Virus record (IMG/VR): IMGVR_UViG_3300046722_000300
Span: 1 to 20,607 of that record
DNA from: a virus
DNA length: 20,607 nucleotides
Reading direction: 5' to 3' (one strand)
Shown here: piece by piece, positions 1-6,976 of the stretch
Layout: every line of letters starts with the position of its first letter
Numbering within the stretch: position 1 is the stretch's first letter
Translations under genes and position numbers: made by a program
The notes under the pieces: model-generated
The model's database searches: none
What the model was told of the DNA's origin: nothing
Seen by the model: the letters and a program-made list of their open reading frames with translations, nothing else

Positions 1-52
1 GCTCATCAGCAGCTCCGCCCCCTTTCTAAGTGACGTAACAGAGGAGAAAGCC

Positions 53-1003
53 ATGGCACTGCCATTTGAAGCAAAGCGGAAGCGTTCAGCGACGCCTGAG
101 TTGTCGCTACTCGATCAAGAGAAGATCATCGCCCGGCAGCGAGTGAAGGCCGACACCGCGTCGGTGGCACCGGCCGACGAGCTCGCGGCTTTGCTGGCGC
201 AACACAATACCATCGGGCACGTGTATCTCGAAATAGCCGTTGGGCCGGAGTGGGCGGCGGCGGCGCTGGCCCGCAATTTTGATAACCGTCCATTGCGCCA
301 ATGGAAGGTAAAGATCATGGCGCGCGCCATGACGGAAAACCGCTACGCGGACAAGCAGCCGCATCCGATCTGTTTTAACCACCTTGGTGTGTTGGCGGAT
401 GGACAACACCGATTGGAAGCTATCGTGCTGTCAGGGTGCACTATCATCTTCACGATATGCTTCGGTTGCGATCCTAAAGAGCGTGACCACTATGATCAGG
501 GCACGCCGCGTAGTGTCTCCGACATCGCGCGTGAGCACGGGCACCAGAACACCGTGCTGGCACAGTCGGTCGTCGCCATGATCCTGCGCACCGAATTGAG
601 AAGCGCCGCGCCGCTGGATCGCAACGAGCAAACCGAAAGGCTGGACGCTCTATATACCGAAAGCGAGGACTTTGAGCAGGCCCTTAAGGCATCCAGTCGG
701 ACTAAGACGCTGATCTCTCCGACCACGGGAGCGTTGGCGTTTTATCATATCGCCGCGCACACCACGCATCGTGACAAACTCGAGGCGTTCTGGGAAGCGC
801 TCGCTAAGGGTCTGCTGACAGAGCAGAATCCCGTCTGGCGTGTTCGACAGGAACTGATCAAAGATCGTAATCAAAAAGGCAGCCGTGATCTGGCGGTCAA
901 GAAGGCGGGCTCTATCGTGTTGGCGTGGAATGCGCTGATGGAGCGGCGCCGCCCGCGTAACTTCAAATGGGATACGTCGCTACGACTCCCGGAGGTGGTG
1001 TGA
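53..1003 (+). CDS. ParB-like (GQHR motif) phage protein
   Basis: This 316-aa protein carries DGQHRLEA at about residues 116-123, followed by a hydrophobic strand and a D-x-G-x-x-R element (D148-R153). That is the arrangement of the ParB/sulfiredoxin-fold family, in which the G-x-H-R motif binds or hydrolyses nucleotide. No clear C-terminal HTH is visible, so it is not a complete chromosome-type ParB. Such stand-alone proteins occur in phages with largely unproven roles in DNA metabolism or regulation. The ATG at 53 is chosen because a purine-rich Shine-Dalgarno (GAGGAG, 41-46) lies 6 nt upstream. The stop overlaps the next start as TGATG, so the two ParB-like genes are translationally coupled. 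The fold is seen from the motif; the function is inference. Confidence 0.75.
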   Translation: MALPFEAKRKRSATPELSLLDQEKIIARQRVKADTASVAPADELAALLAQHNTIGHVYLEIAVGPEWAAAALARNFDNRPLRQWKVKIMARAMTENRYADKQPHPICFNHLGVLADGQHRLEAIVLSGCTIIFTICFGCDPKERDHYDQGTPRSVSDIAREHGHQNTVLAQSVVAMILRTELRSAAPLDRNEQTERLDALYTESEDFEQALKASSRTKTLISPTTGALAFYHIAAHTTHRDKLEAFWEALAKGLLTEQNPVWRVRQELIKDRNQKGSRDLAVKKAGSIVLAWNALMERRRPRNFKWDTSLRLPEVV

Positions 1004-2088
1004 TGGCGGCGACAATACCGCACAAGATCAGGATCAACGACATCGTCGTGACGAAGGGGCGCCTTCGGGCGCTCCAGCAGTCAACCATCGATGCTATTGC
1101 CGAGAGTATCGGGGCGATCGGCTTACAGATCCCCATCACAGTGCGCATAGTCAAAGGCACGCCGCATCTGATCACCGGAGAACATCGCGTAAGGGCGATG
1201 CTGCAGCGGGATGAAACTCATATTGATGCAATGGTGTTCGATAACGAACACGACGCCCGCGTCTGGGAGATCGATGAGAACCTCGCCCGCGCTGATCTTA
1301 GCGAGAAGGAGCGCAAAGAACATATGGCTGCCCGAGCTGTGTTGATCGACCGGCGCGTGCAAACCGCACGAAAGGCACCCCCTATGGCAGACCGACGTTT
1401 TACCGCTCGCGAAGCAGCGAGAGCTGCAGGCGAGACATTCTACTATCCAACCGACCTATGCTCGAACGGACACGCCGGCAAGCGCTATGTGTCCAACGGC
1501 ACCTGCTATGAATGCCACAAGGCCAAGGTGGCGCGGTGGCAGGAAGGCAGGGGGTATAAAGTGGCCGAAAATCGGCCACTTTATACCACGGGACGTGGCA
1601 ATACCGGTGGCACCCGTGCCGCCTCGCGCGAGCTTGGCGTGAGCCGGGACACGATCGGCCGCGCCAAGATGTTCACCAACCTGACCGAGCGGGCCAAGGC
1701 GGAGGCGGTCAAGCTGGGTCTCGCCAACAACCACCACGCACTCAAATACGCCGCCGCACATCATGGTGCTGAGCTCCAGGTGCGCGCGCTGCAGACCGAA
1801 GCGCGGAAGCTGGTGGAGAAGGCGGAGCGCAAGAAGTTCCAGGAGATGACGGTGCAGGAGCAGGCCGCCGCCGCGCCACCGTCGCGCGTGGTGCCGCTGA
1901 TCGATAAGCGCCGCGAAGCAACCGAGAACTACTGGCTATGGCTGGTCGAGGAGTTTGGCCAAAATGCCTACGCCATCGTCAACCGGCTGCGCGAGATCGA
2001 TTACGGACTGCTGCTGCAGATCGCCGACAAGGCAAAAGCAGACGGCACCATCAAGGCGGATGCGCCGCCGAAGCCATCGGTGCATTGA
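1003..2088 (+). CDS. ParB-like protein with inserted zinc-knuckle module
   Basis: This 361-aa protein begins with a ParB N-terminal domain (ITGEHRVRA, GEHR at 59-62, then an ENLARADLS helix near 92-100) that resembles true ParB/Spo0J. A ParB-type HTH follows at about 205-225 (ASRELGVSRDTIGRA). Between them lies an unusual insert at about 130-200 with C153, H157, C168 and C171 in the pattern C-x3-H-x10-C-x2-C, which resembles the zinc knuckle at the start of phage HNH-type proteins. A 35-bp inverted repeat lies in the same insert. The start at 1003 is preferred over the in-frame ATG at 967 because GGAGGTGG (991-998) precedes it and the upstream stop overlaps it as TGATG. Likely a DNA-binding CTPase-like partitioning or regulatory protein; the role of the insert is unknown. 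Confidence 0.8.
   Translation: MAATIPHKIRINDIVVTKGRLRALQQSTIDAIAESIGAIGLQIPITVRIVKGTPHLITGEHRVRAMLQRDETHIDAMVFDNEHDARVWEIDENLARADLSEKERKEHMAARAVLIDRRVQTARKAPPMADRRFTAREAARAAGETFYYPTDLCSNGHAGKRYVSNGTCYECHKAKVARWQEGRGYKVAENRPLYTTGRGNTGGTRAASRELGVSRDTIGRAKMFTNLTERAKAEAVKLGLANNHHALKYAAAHHGAELQVRALQTEARKLVEKAERKKFQEMTVQEQAAAAPPSRVVPLIDKRREATENYWLWLVEEFGQNAYAIVNRLREIDYGLLLQIADKAKADGTIKADAPPKPSVH
1553..1587. repeat. Perfect 16-bp inverted repeat inside ParB-like CDS
   Basis: The arms at 1553-1568 and 1572-1587 are exact reverse complements separated by AAA. The outer part is TATAAAGTGG on the left and CCACTTTATA on the right. It is read through in frame as about residues 184-195 of the ParB-like protein, at the end of its zinc-knuckle insert. 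The RNA would form a very stable hairpin. It could be an insertion scar, a palindromic element or a protein-binding site; the sequence does not decide. Confidence 0.9.
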
Positions 2089-2366
2089 TGGCGAAACCAA
2101 CCTTCGACGAGGTGACGGAGATCATTGCCGAGCACCTCACTGAGGTCGCCGATGGTGGCTACCCTGGTCAATACCTGTGGGTTGGTAGCACGCTGGTCTA
2201 TGTGACTCAGAACACCGGCGAGAAACACGACTCCCAACTAGGAACCATCACGGCGCGGGAGATGCGCGCGTGGTATAAGCGCGCCGTGGCTTTTCTAAAA
2301 GAAAACCCTGACTTTGGTGATGACATATCCAGTGCGCTCTACGAAACCGAAAACCAGCGATCGTGA
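2088..2366 (+). CDS. Hypothetical small phage protein, 92 aa
   Basis: The ATG at 2088 overlaps the stop of the ParB-like gene (TGATG), which fixes the start despite a longer open frame back to 1938. The product is a soluble, acidic 92-aa protein with a central hydrophobic strand pattern (QYLWVGSTLVYVTQ) and a helix rich in Trp, Tyr, Arg and Lys (ITAREMRAWYKRAVAFL). I do not recognise a family. Its place in the ParB/primase operon suggests an early, DNA-related accessory role, but that is context only. Confidence 0.7.
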   Translation: MAKPTFDEVTEIIAEHLTEVADGGYPGQYLWVGSTLVYVTQNTGEKHDSQLGTITAREMRAWYKRAVAFLKENPDFGDDISSALYETENQRS

Positions 2367-2553
2367 CACCGAGCTCGCCGCCTACCACCGTACGCTCGCA
2401 ACCATGTTCGCGGCCCGGCGCTGCCTCTGTGGTGCCGCGGCCGGCATCGTCTGTGTCGGGCTACCGCTCGAGCCCGACCGCCACTGGTGCCTGCCCTGCG
2501 CCTCGTGGCTGGCCATGCCGGTGGAGCGATCGGTGGATAGTGGCCATGCGTAA
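2320..2553 (+). CDS. Small Cys-rich protein (putative zinc finger)
   Basis: A 77-aa frame that overlaps the end of the preceding gene. Its core reads CLCG...C...W-C-L-P-C, giving the pattern C-x-C-x7-C and a later C-x2-C, compatible with one structural zinc site. The start is uncertain: ATG at 2320, upstream TTG or GTG at 2314-2317, GTG at 2332 or ATG at 2404 are all possible, and none has a strong Shine-Dalgarno. The 2404 start would give 49 aa and still keep all the cysteines. Compact Cys-rich proteins of this kind are common in phage early regions; the function is unknown. Confidence 0.5.
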   Translation: MTYPVRSTKPKTSDRDTELAAYHRTLATMFAARRCLCGAAAGIVCVGLPLEPDRHWCLPCASWLAMPVERSVDSGHA

Positions 2554-2617
2554 CAGCGTTGAAACACACTGGCCAGATCGGGGGGCGAAGCGCTAGCCTG
2601 AGGGCCTGACATGACAA

Positions 2618-2640
2618 CGGCCCCGTTGAGAGCGGGGCCG
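2618..2640 (+). terminator. GC-rich hairpin without U-tract, possible terminator
   Basis: CGGCCCCG (2618-2625) pairs perfectly with CGGGGCCG (2633-2640) over a 7-nt loop, between the gene ending at 2553 and the 2745 leader ORF. Neither strand has a T-run after the stem, so this is at best a weak intrinsic terminator or an RNA structure affecting the primase-helicase transcript. The stretch 2554-2744 otherwise shows nothing convincing; a 26-codon frame at 2611-2691 runs through the hairpin. Confidence 0.45.
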
Positions 2641-2744
2641 GTGTCGGTATCGATCACCGCCGCCTGTGGGGGCGAAGCCGCGATCAACTGACGGAATCCG
2701 GTTTCGCACACGGGCGGCCACAACGCAAGGGGAGGCGTGCCGCC

Positions 2745-2816
2745 ATGGCTGTGGCTATCAATCACACTCGGTTCATCGATGGTCGCAATGAGGTGCCAGC
2801 CCTGGGGCGACGCTGA
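2745..2816 (+). CDS. 23-aa leader ORF coupled to primase-helicase
   Basis: The ATG at 2745 is preceded by AAGGGGAGG (2728-2736), a very strong Shine-Dalgarno 8 nt upstream. The frame encodes 23 aa (MAVAINHTRF to ALGRR) and its TGA overlaps the ATG of the 907-aa gene as TGATG. The primase-helicase has no comparably strong site of its own, so ribosomes leaving this leader may start it. It may also be the remnant of a longer gene. There is no recognisable domain. Confidence 0.5.
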   Translation: MAVAINHTRFIDGRNEVPALGRR

Positions 2817-5539
2817 TGAGCGGCCCCGCGCCCTGCGCGATCACGTTCTTCACCGACTACGCCGCGGCGTCCAAGCGCGAGATGCTGCTCGAGCTCAGCG
2901 ATCTGGCGCAGCGCATCGCGGCGACCAGCGGGCCCGACAAGGGCAGCCTGCCCTGGCTGAAATGCGCCAGATTCGGCGATCTCCGTACGGCCAAGGGCAG
3001 TCTCAGGCATGACGCCAACCTGATCGCGGTGACCGGCGTTGAGGCGGACTATGACGGGGAGCGGCTCAGCTTCGACGAAGCGCGCGATCGGCTCGGCGCC
3101 GCCGGGCTGCTGGCGATCCTCTACACCTCCCCCAGCCACACCGAGGACGCGCCACGTTGGCGGGTGCTGTGTCCGTTCGCGGCGGAGCATGCGCCGGCGG
3201 AGCGGGATCGCTTCCTGGCGCGGCTCAACGGGCTGTTCGATGGGATCTTTTCCAACGAGAGCTGGACCAGATCCCAGAGCTACTACTACGGCGCGATCAA
3301 CGGCAATCCGTCGCACCGGGTGGCGCTGCTGGACGGCGCGCCGCTCGATCTGGTGGTCGAGCTCGACGGATCCGCCATCGGCAAGCCGGCCAAACCAAAT
3401 GGCGCGGGCACCAATGGCGCCGAGCACCACGGCCCGCCGACGCCGCCCGAGGCGATCACCGACAGGCGGATCAACGGGCTGATCCAGTCGCTGCTGGACA
3501 ATATCCGCCGGGCACCTGATGGCGCCAAATACTTCACCCTGCGGGATATCAGCTTCACCGTCGGCGGCTACCTGCACCTGACCGACTGGACGGCCGAGCA
3601 GGCGGTGGAGGCCTGCGTGGCCGCGCTGCCCAGCGCCAACGACTACGCGGCTGCCCGGCGCACCGCAGCGGCGGCGATCGCGGCGGGGCAGCTGAAGCCG
3701 CTGGAGCTGGCTGACCGGCCTAGGCATGGCCCACAGGGCCGCAGCAACGGCAGCCATGGCCCGGTGCCGGGCGTGCCGCCGGTGGGTGAACCGGATAAAC
3801 CGGATCACAAACCGGATAAACCGGATCCCAAACCGGATAAACCGGACGGACCGGGCGATGAGTGGATCGATCCGAACACGCCCGACGACGAGCCACCGGA
3901 TCCGCCCAGCGATGACGGCCCGAGCGGTCGCCCGATGCCGCCGGAGATTCCGGTGATCCTCTGTGTGGCCGGCGAACTACCCAGGATGGTGCGCCAAGCC
4001 GAGGCGGCGCTGCTGGCTGCCGGCGTGGAGGTGTATCAGCGGCTGCATCTGGTGCACCCGATCGTGGATGACCACGACGCGATCGCAGCCGACGGCAGCA
4101 AGACGCATAGCGCGCGGCTGGTGGCGTTCGACGCCCCGACCATGCTCAAGCTGCTGTCCGAGGTCGCCACCTTCCAGAAGTTCAACGCCCGCGCCAGGGC
4201 ATTCGTGACGTGCGATCCGCCCGACAAGGTGGTGCAGATCCTGCTGGCCGGACGAGGATCCTGGCCGTTCCCCAAGGTGCGCGGCGTGCTTACATGCCCA
4301 ACCTTAAGATCCGACGGCAGCGTATTGAAAGACAAGGGATACGACCGTCGCAGCCAATACTACATGGCGATCCCGGACGATCTGGTTCTGCCAGAGCTTC
4401 CCCCGATGCCTACCCGGCAGGATGCGGAAGACAGCCTGCGACGGCTCGAGGGTCTGCTGGCCGAGTTCAGGTTCGTCGATGCCGAGGTGGATGGTGCCGT
4501 CGCGCTCTGCGTGCTGATGACCCAGGTGCTGCGCTGCGGCATGGAGTGCAGTCCGCTGCTAGCGGTCAGCGCGCGGGCGCCGGGCACCGGCAAGAGCTTC
4601 CTGGTGGATCTGGCATCCGCGATCGCGCTCGGTCGACCCTGTGCGGTGATACCACCCGGCAAAAACGAGGAGGAGACCGAGAAGGGCATCCGCACCAAGT
4701 TGCTGTCCGGCACGCCGGCCTTCAGCATCGATAATGTCCACGGTGATCTCAACCTGCCGCTGCTCAACCAAGCCACCGAGCGCACGATGATCTCGATCCG
4801 GATCTTTGGCGTGCTCGAGGAGCTCGAGGTGGAAAACAGCATGGTGGTCTACATGACGGGGAACAACCTCGCCATCGTCGGCGACCAGGGCCGCCGCAGC
4901 TTTCGCTGTGAGATGGATGCCAAAGAGGAGCGGCCCGAGCACCGTCGCTTCAAAGTCAACCCGATCGACACCGTGATGGCCGACCGCGGCCGTTACGTTG
5001 CCGACGTGCTGATCATCGCCCGCGCCTACCTGACGTGCGGTGAACCGCGCCCTGACATTCCGCCGATCGGCGACAGCTACCGCGGCTGGTGCAAGCTGGT
5101 GCGCGAGCCGCTGATATGGCTCGGGTGCGTGGATCCGATCAGAGCCCAGGAAAGCGCCCGACAGGGCGACCCGGTTACCTCAAGACTGGAAGCGATCATA
5201 GAGGCATGGCACGCGGCCTTCGGGTTCGATGCGAAGACGCTGGCCGACGCATCACGCTACGCCACGACGCCGCCAACCAGGGTCTATGACCCCGACCCGC
5301 GACAGAACGCCATCAACCAAGCCGTCTACGAGGCGGACAGAGCGAAGCAGGAGATCCTGCTGGCCGCGCTGCGTGACGGCTTCGCCGCCGGCAAGGACGG
5401 CGTGAACACCCACGCATGGGGCAACTGGATGCGCCGCTACGAAGGCGCCATGCGGCACGGCATGCGGTTCGTGAAGGTGAAAGAGGAGGAGACCGCGGCG
5501 ACCCATAAAGGGAGTGCCCGGTGGCAGCTAGAAAAATGA
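2816..5539 (+). CDS. Phage primase-helicase (AEP-like primase + AAA ATPase)
   Basis: This 907-aa replication protein appears to have two parts. The N-terminal part (about 1-180) shows an acidic motif GVEADYDGE (D78, D80), a TSPSH motif (104-108, like the sxH motif of archaeo-eukaryotic primases) and PRWRVL (113-118). A low-complexity linker with PDKPD repeats spans about 320-370. The C-terminal part has a Walker A APGTGKS (588-594), a Walker-B-like AFSIDN (635-640) and a sensor-like MTGNN (680-684) followed by an arginine-rich stretch, as in phage superfamily 3 or DUF927-type helicases. It probably primes and unwinds at the phage origin. The ATPase call is strong and the primase call moderate, since I identify it from short motifs. 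Its start overlaps the leader ORF. Confidence 0.8.
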   Translation: MSGPAPCAITFFTDYAAASKREMLLELSDLAQRIAATSGPDKGSLPWLKCARFGDLRTAKGSLRHDANLIAVTGVEADYDGERLSFDEARDRLGAAGLLAILYTSPSHTEDAPRWRVLCPFAAEHAPAERDRFLARLNGLFDGIFSNESWTRSQSYYYGAINGNPSHRVALLDGAPLDLVVELDGSAIGKPAKPNGAGTNGAEHHGPPTPPEAITDRRINGLIQSLLDNIRRAPDGAKYFTLRDISFTVGGYLHLTDWTAEQAVEACVAALPSANDYAAARRTAAAAIAAGQLKPLELADRPRHGPQGRSNGSHGPVPGVPPVGEPDKPDHKPDKPDPKPDKPDGPGDEWIDPNTPDDEPPDPPSDDGPSGRPMPPEIPVILCVAGELPRMVRQAEAALLAAGVEVYQRLHLVHPIVDDHDAIAADGSKTHSARLVAFDAPTMLKLLSEVATFQKFNARARAFVTCDPPDKVVQILLAGRGSWPFPKVRGVLTCPTLRSDGSVLKDKGYDRRSQYYMAIPDDLVLPELPPMPTRQDAEDSLRRLEGLLAEFRFVDAEVDGAVALCVLMTQVLRCGMECSPLLAVSARAPGTGKSFLVDLASAIALGRPCAVIPPGKNEEETEKGIRTKLLSGTPAFSIDNVHGDLNLPLLNQATERTMISIRIFGVLEELEVENSMVVYMTGNNLAIVGDQGRRSFRCEMDAKEERPEHRRFKVNPIDTVMADRGRYVADVLIIARAYLTCGEPRPDIPPIGDSYRGWCKLVREPLIWLGCVDPIRAQESARQGDPVTSRLEAIIEAWHAAFGFDAKTLADASRYATTPPTRVYDPDPRQNAINQAVYEADRAKQEILLAALRDGFAAGKDGVNTHAWGNWMRRYEGAMRHGMRFVKVKEEETAATHKGSARWQLEK
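3791..3847 (+). repeat. 21-bp tandem repeat in primase-helicase linker
   Basis: Six CCGGA cores start at 3791, 3800, 3812, 3821, 3833 and 3842, spaced 9, 12, 9, 12 and 9 bp apart, so a 21-bp unit occurs about 2.7 times. In frame it encodes the heptads PDKPDHK, PDKPDPK and PDKPD. It is a flexible linker between the primase and helicase halves and a likely site of length variation. Confidence 0.85.
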
Positions 5540-5703
5540 GAATGTGTCTCAAAAACCGGTTGGGGACATGGGGGACATTGGGGAATGTTGCCATAGCTAC
5601 CCAGGATTCGCATTCGTTCTTTTTTGGTAATCTTGCCAAATCGGGCGCGTCGTTGGAAAAGTCCCCAAAGTCCCCGGAGTCCCCAAACTACCATAGGTTG
5701 TAA
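5521..5703 (+). CDS. Possible 60-aa protein with GT and SP triplets
   Basis: A GTG start at 5521 overlaps the end of the primase-helicase gene and has AAAGGGAG (5507-5514) 6 nt upstream. The product has a basic N-terminus, then GTWGTLG, and ends in SPKSPESP. The GT and SP runs are translations of opposed GGGGAC and GTCCCC repeats, so the frame may be a by-product of those repeats. No domain is recognised. Confidence 0.35.
   Translation: MAARKMRMCLKNRLGTWGTLGNVAIATQDSHSFFFGNLAKSGASLEKSPKSPESPNYHRL
5561..5687. repeat. Opposed GGGGAC / GTCCCC repeat clusters
   Basis: The left cluster (about 5561-5584) holds three G4-5 runs, two of them followed by ACA, at roughly 9-bp spacing. The right cluster (5661-5685) holds three CCCC runs within GTCCCC units, also 9-10 bp apart. 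The clusters are inverted relative to each other across about 75 bp of AT-richer DNA and could pair as a stem or serve as iterons next to the replication gene. Confidence 0.7.
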
Positions 5704-5723
5704 TAACACGCAGGAGTTGTGTA

Positions 5724-6233
5724 ATGTCTTGGATGAAAGCGCACGACGGGAGTTATGTTAATTTAGCCCACGCGGTGCGGGTAAGGCGGGTGCGGTCGCA
5801 TGAGCGACCGAGCCGGGGGGACAAGCCTCGCTGGGTGTGGGGCGTCGAGCTACCGGATGGTGAAGTGGTCGAGACCACCGAGGAGGGCTACGACGTCGGC
5901 GAGCACCTCGCCACCATCGTCCCGGCGCAACCCGGCCAGGAGTTGGTGACGGTCAGCTGGGACACCGAGAGCCGAGCGACCGAGCTCTGGATCCTTCGCT
6001 TGCCGATTGTCGCTTGGCGGGTGGAGCTTCGGCCGGATATCGCTCCGACACCGATCACGCCGGACGATATGGCGACCAGCTTCAATTGCCGCCGGTTCAT
6101 CGTGCTGCCCGACGGCAAACTGCTGGAACCCTATAGCGCGGAATTCGAGAGCCTTGAGGCAATGAAGACCGATCTGCTCGAGGCGGCGCAACGGGACTGG
6201 GACAATGCGCAGGCAGCGAAAGCTGTCGCCTGA
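5724..6233 (+). CDS. Hypothetical protein, 169 aa
   Basis: The ATG at 5724 has a clear AGGAG (5712-5716) 7 nt upstream. The protein looks soluble and beta-rich: a start like WMKAHDGSYVNLAHAV, then short strands, and a second half holding FIVLPDGKLLEPY and an acidic Ala-rich C-terminal helix. I recognise no catalytic motif, membrane segment or HTH. The two halves both contain an L-PDG turn (VELPDGEVV and VLPDGKLL), which hints at a duplicated small domain, though the match is short. Function unknown. Confidence 0.65.
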   Translation: MSWMKAHDGSYVNLAHAVRVRRVRSHERPSRGDKPRWVWGVELPDGEVVETTEEGYDVGEHLATIVPAQPGQELVTVSWDTESRATELWILRLPIVAWRVELRPDIAPTPITPDDMATSFNCRRFIVLPDGKLLEPYSAEFESLEAMKTDLLEAAQRDWDNAQAAKAVA

Positions 6234-6260
6234 TCCAGTGCCGCCCGATCACGCGCGACC

Positions 6261-6545
6261 ATGCGCCGGCGCCGACGACGTCCGCGGCTGATCAGCGACC
6301 GGGCGTGGTGGGCGGCCTACAGCCGCTACCTCGAGGGCCCGGTGTGGCAGAGCCGGCGGCGGGCGGTGCTCGAGCGGTGCGGCTGGATCTGCGTCCACTG
6401 CGGCGCCAGGGCGGTGCAGGTGCACCACCTCCGCTACCCGCGGGGCTGCCGGCCGGGCTCGCGGTCATGGCTCGTGCAGGAGACCGCGGACAGCCTGCAG
6501 GCGGTGTGCCTGGGCTGCCATGGGCGGCTCCATGACCAGCTCTGA
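6261..6545 (+). CDS. Compact HNH-type protein
   Basis: A 94-aa protein with an extremely basic N-terminus (RRRRRRPR) followed by an HNH/zinc core: C44-x2-C47, VHHLRYP (H55, H56), then AVCLGCHGRLH (C83, C86, H87, H91). This matches small phage HNH proteins in which four cysteines hold zinc and the first His of the motif is catalytic. The central Asn of the classic motif is not obvious. In phages such proteins can nick or cleave DNA for packaging or homing. Here it lies among replication genes far from the terminase, so its role is unresolved. The ATG at 6261 lacks a clear Shine-Dalgarno. The stop lies inside a 10-bp tandem repeat array. Confidence 0.7.
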   Translation: MRRRRRRPRLISDRAWWAAYSRYLEGPVWQSRRRAVLERCGWICVHCGARAVQVHHLRYPRGCRPGSRSWLVQETADSLQAVCLGCHGRLHDQL

Positions 6546-6573
6546 GCAGCTGTGACCAGCTCTGACCAGCTCT
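6534..6573 (+). repeat. Four 10-bp tandem repeats across a gene junction
   Basis: GACCAGCTCT occurs at 6534-6543, 6554-6563 and 6564-6573, with a two-base variant GAGCAGCTGT at 6544-6553. The array contains the end of the HNH gene and the GTG start of the next, so both proteins carry the short sequence DQL from it. It may have arisen by slippage, and copy number would shift the downstream start. Confidence 0.9.
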
Positions 6574-6782
6574 GCTTCCGGTGCGGCAAGCCGGCGTGCT
6601 TCGGCTACGGCCTGCCACCACGCCCCACGACATGGGCCTGCCTGGGCCACCGGGCGCTGCTGGAGGCCACCTACGTGGTGGGGCGGTATGTTCCCCTACC
6701 GCGGCTGGCCAAGGGCGCCAGGGCGGCTCCGGCGGCCACCAAGGGGCAACCCCGGCTGCGCCTCGGCGATCGGCTGACCTGA
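6552..6782 (+). CDS. Small Cys/His protein, 76 aa
   Basis: Starts with GTG at 6552 inside the tandem repeat array. The core is CFRCGKPACFGYGLPP followed by W-A-C-L-G-H-R, giving C-x2-C ... C-x2-H, a probable single zinc site of the kind seen in small phage proteins that lie next to HNH genes. The tail is basic and rich in Ala and Pro. There is no good Shine-Dalgarno apart from the repeat, so it may be coupled to the HNH gene six bases upstream. Function unknown. Confidence 0.6.
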   Translation: MTSSDQLCFRCGKPACFGYGLPPRPTTWACLGHRALLEATYVVGRYVPLPRLAKGARAAPAATKGQPRLRLGDRLT

Positions 6783-6912
6783 CATGGCCCGCGTGGCCCG
6801 CGTAACACAACCATAGGTTACGTCCGATAAGATCTATTTGCGGACGGAGAACACGGACGCCAGCCGGTCTCGTCAACAATCATGCGCGCCATGGTTGTAG
6901 AGCAGCGCGCCA

Positions 6913-6961
6913 GTTGACATGCGGGGCAAAAACGGTTACTAACCGAACTGCACACATTTTG
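6913..6961 (+). promoter_or_regulatory. Promoter/operator block upstream of SF2 helicase
   Basis: The 6783-6976 gap holds TTGACA (6914-6919), a perfect -35, then 17 bp and a poor -10 candidate TACTAA (6937-6942). The dyad CGGTTA-C-TAACCG (6933-6945) overlaps that position. TGCACACATTTTG follows at 6949-6961, ahead of the helicase Shine-Dalgarno. Almost the same series of blocks (GTTGACAT, GGGGCAAAAACGGT, TGCACACATTTT) recurs on the minus strand at 17154-17107, so it is very probably functional. Confidence 0.75.
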
Positions 6962-6976
6962 TTCGGAGAGCCTCCA

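Noticed and set aside
2762-3808. 348-aa minus-strand open frame opposite the primase-helicase
   Set aside because: Arg/Pro/Ala-rich translation with no domain, lying antisense to a gene with clear motifs; a GC-rich shadow frame.
3791-3847. CRISPR-like array
   Set aside because: The repeats are a coding tandem with no unique spacers; likewise the 10-bp repeats at 6534-6573. No CRISPR or cas gene is visible.
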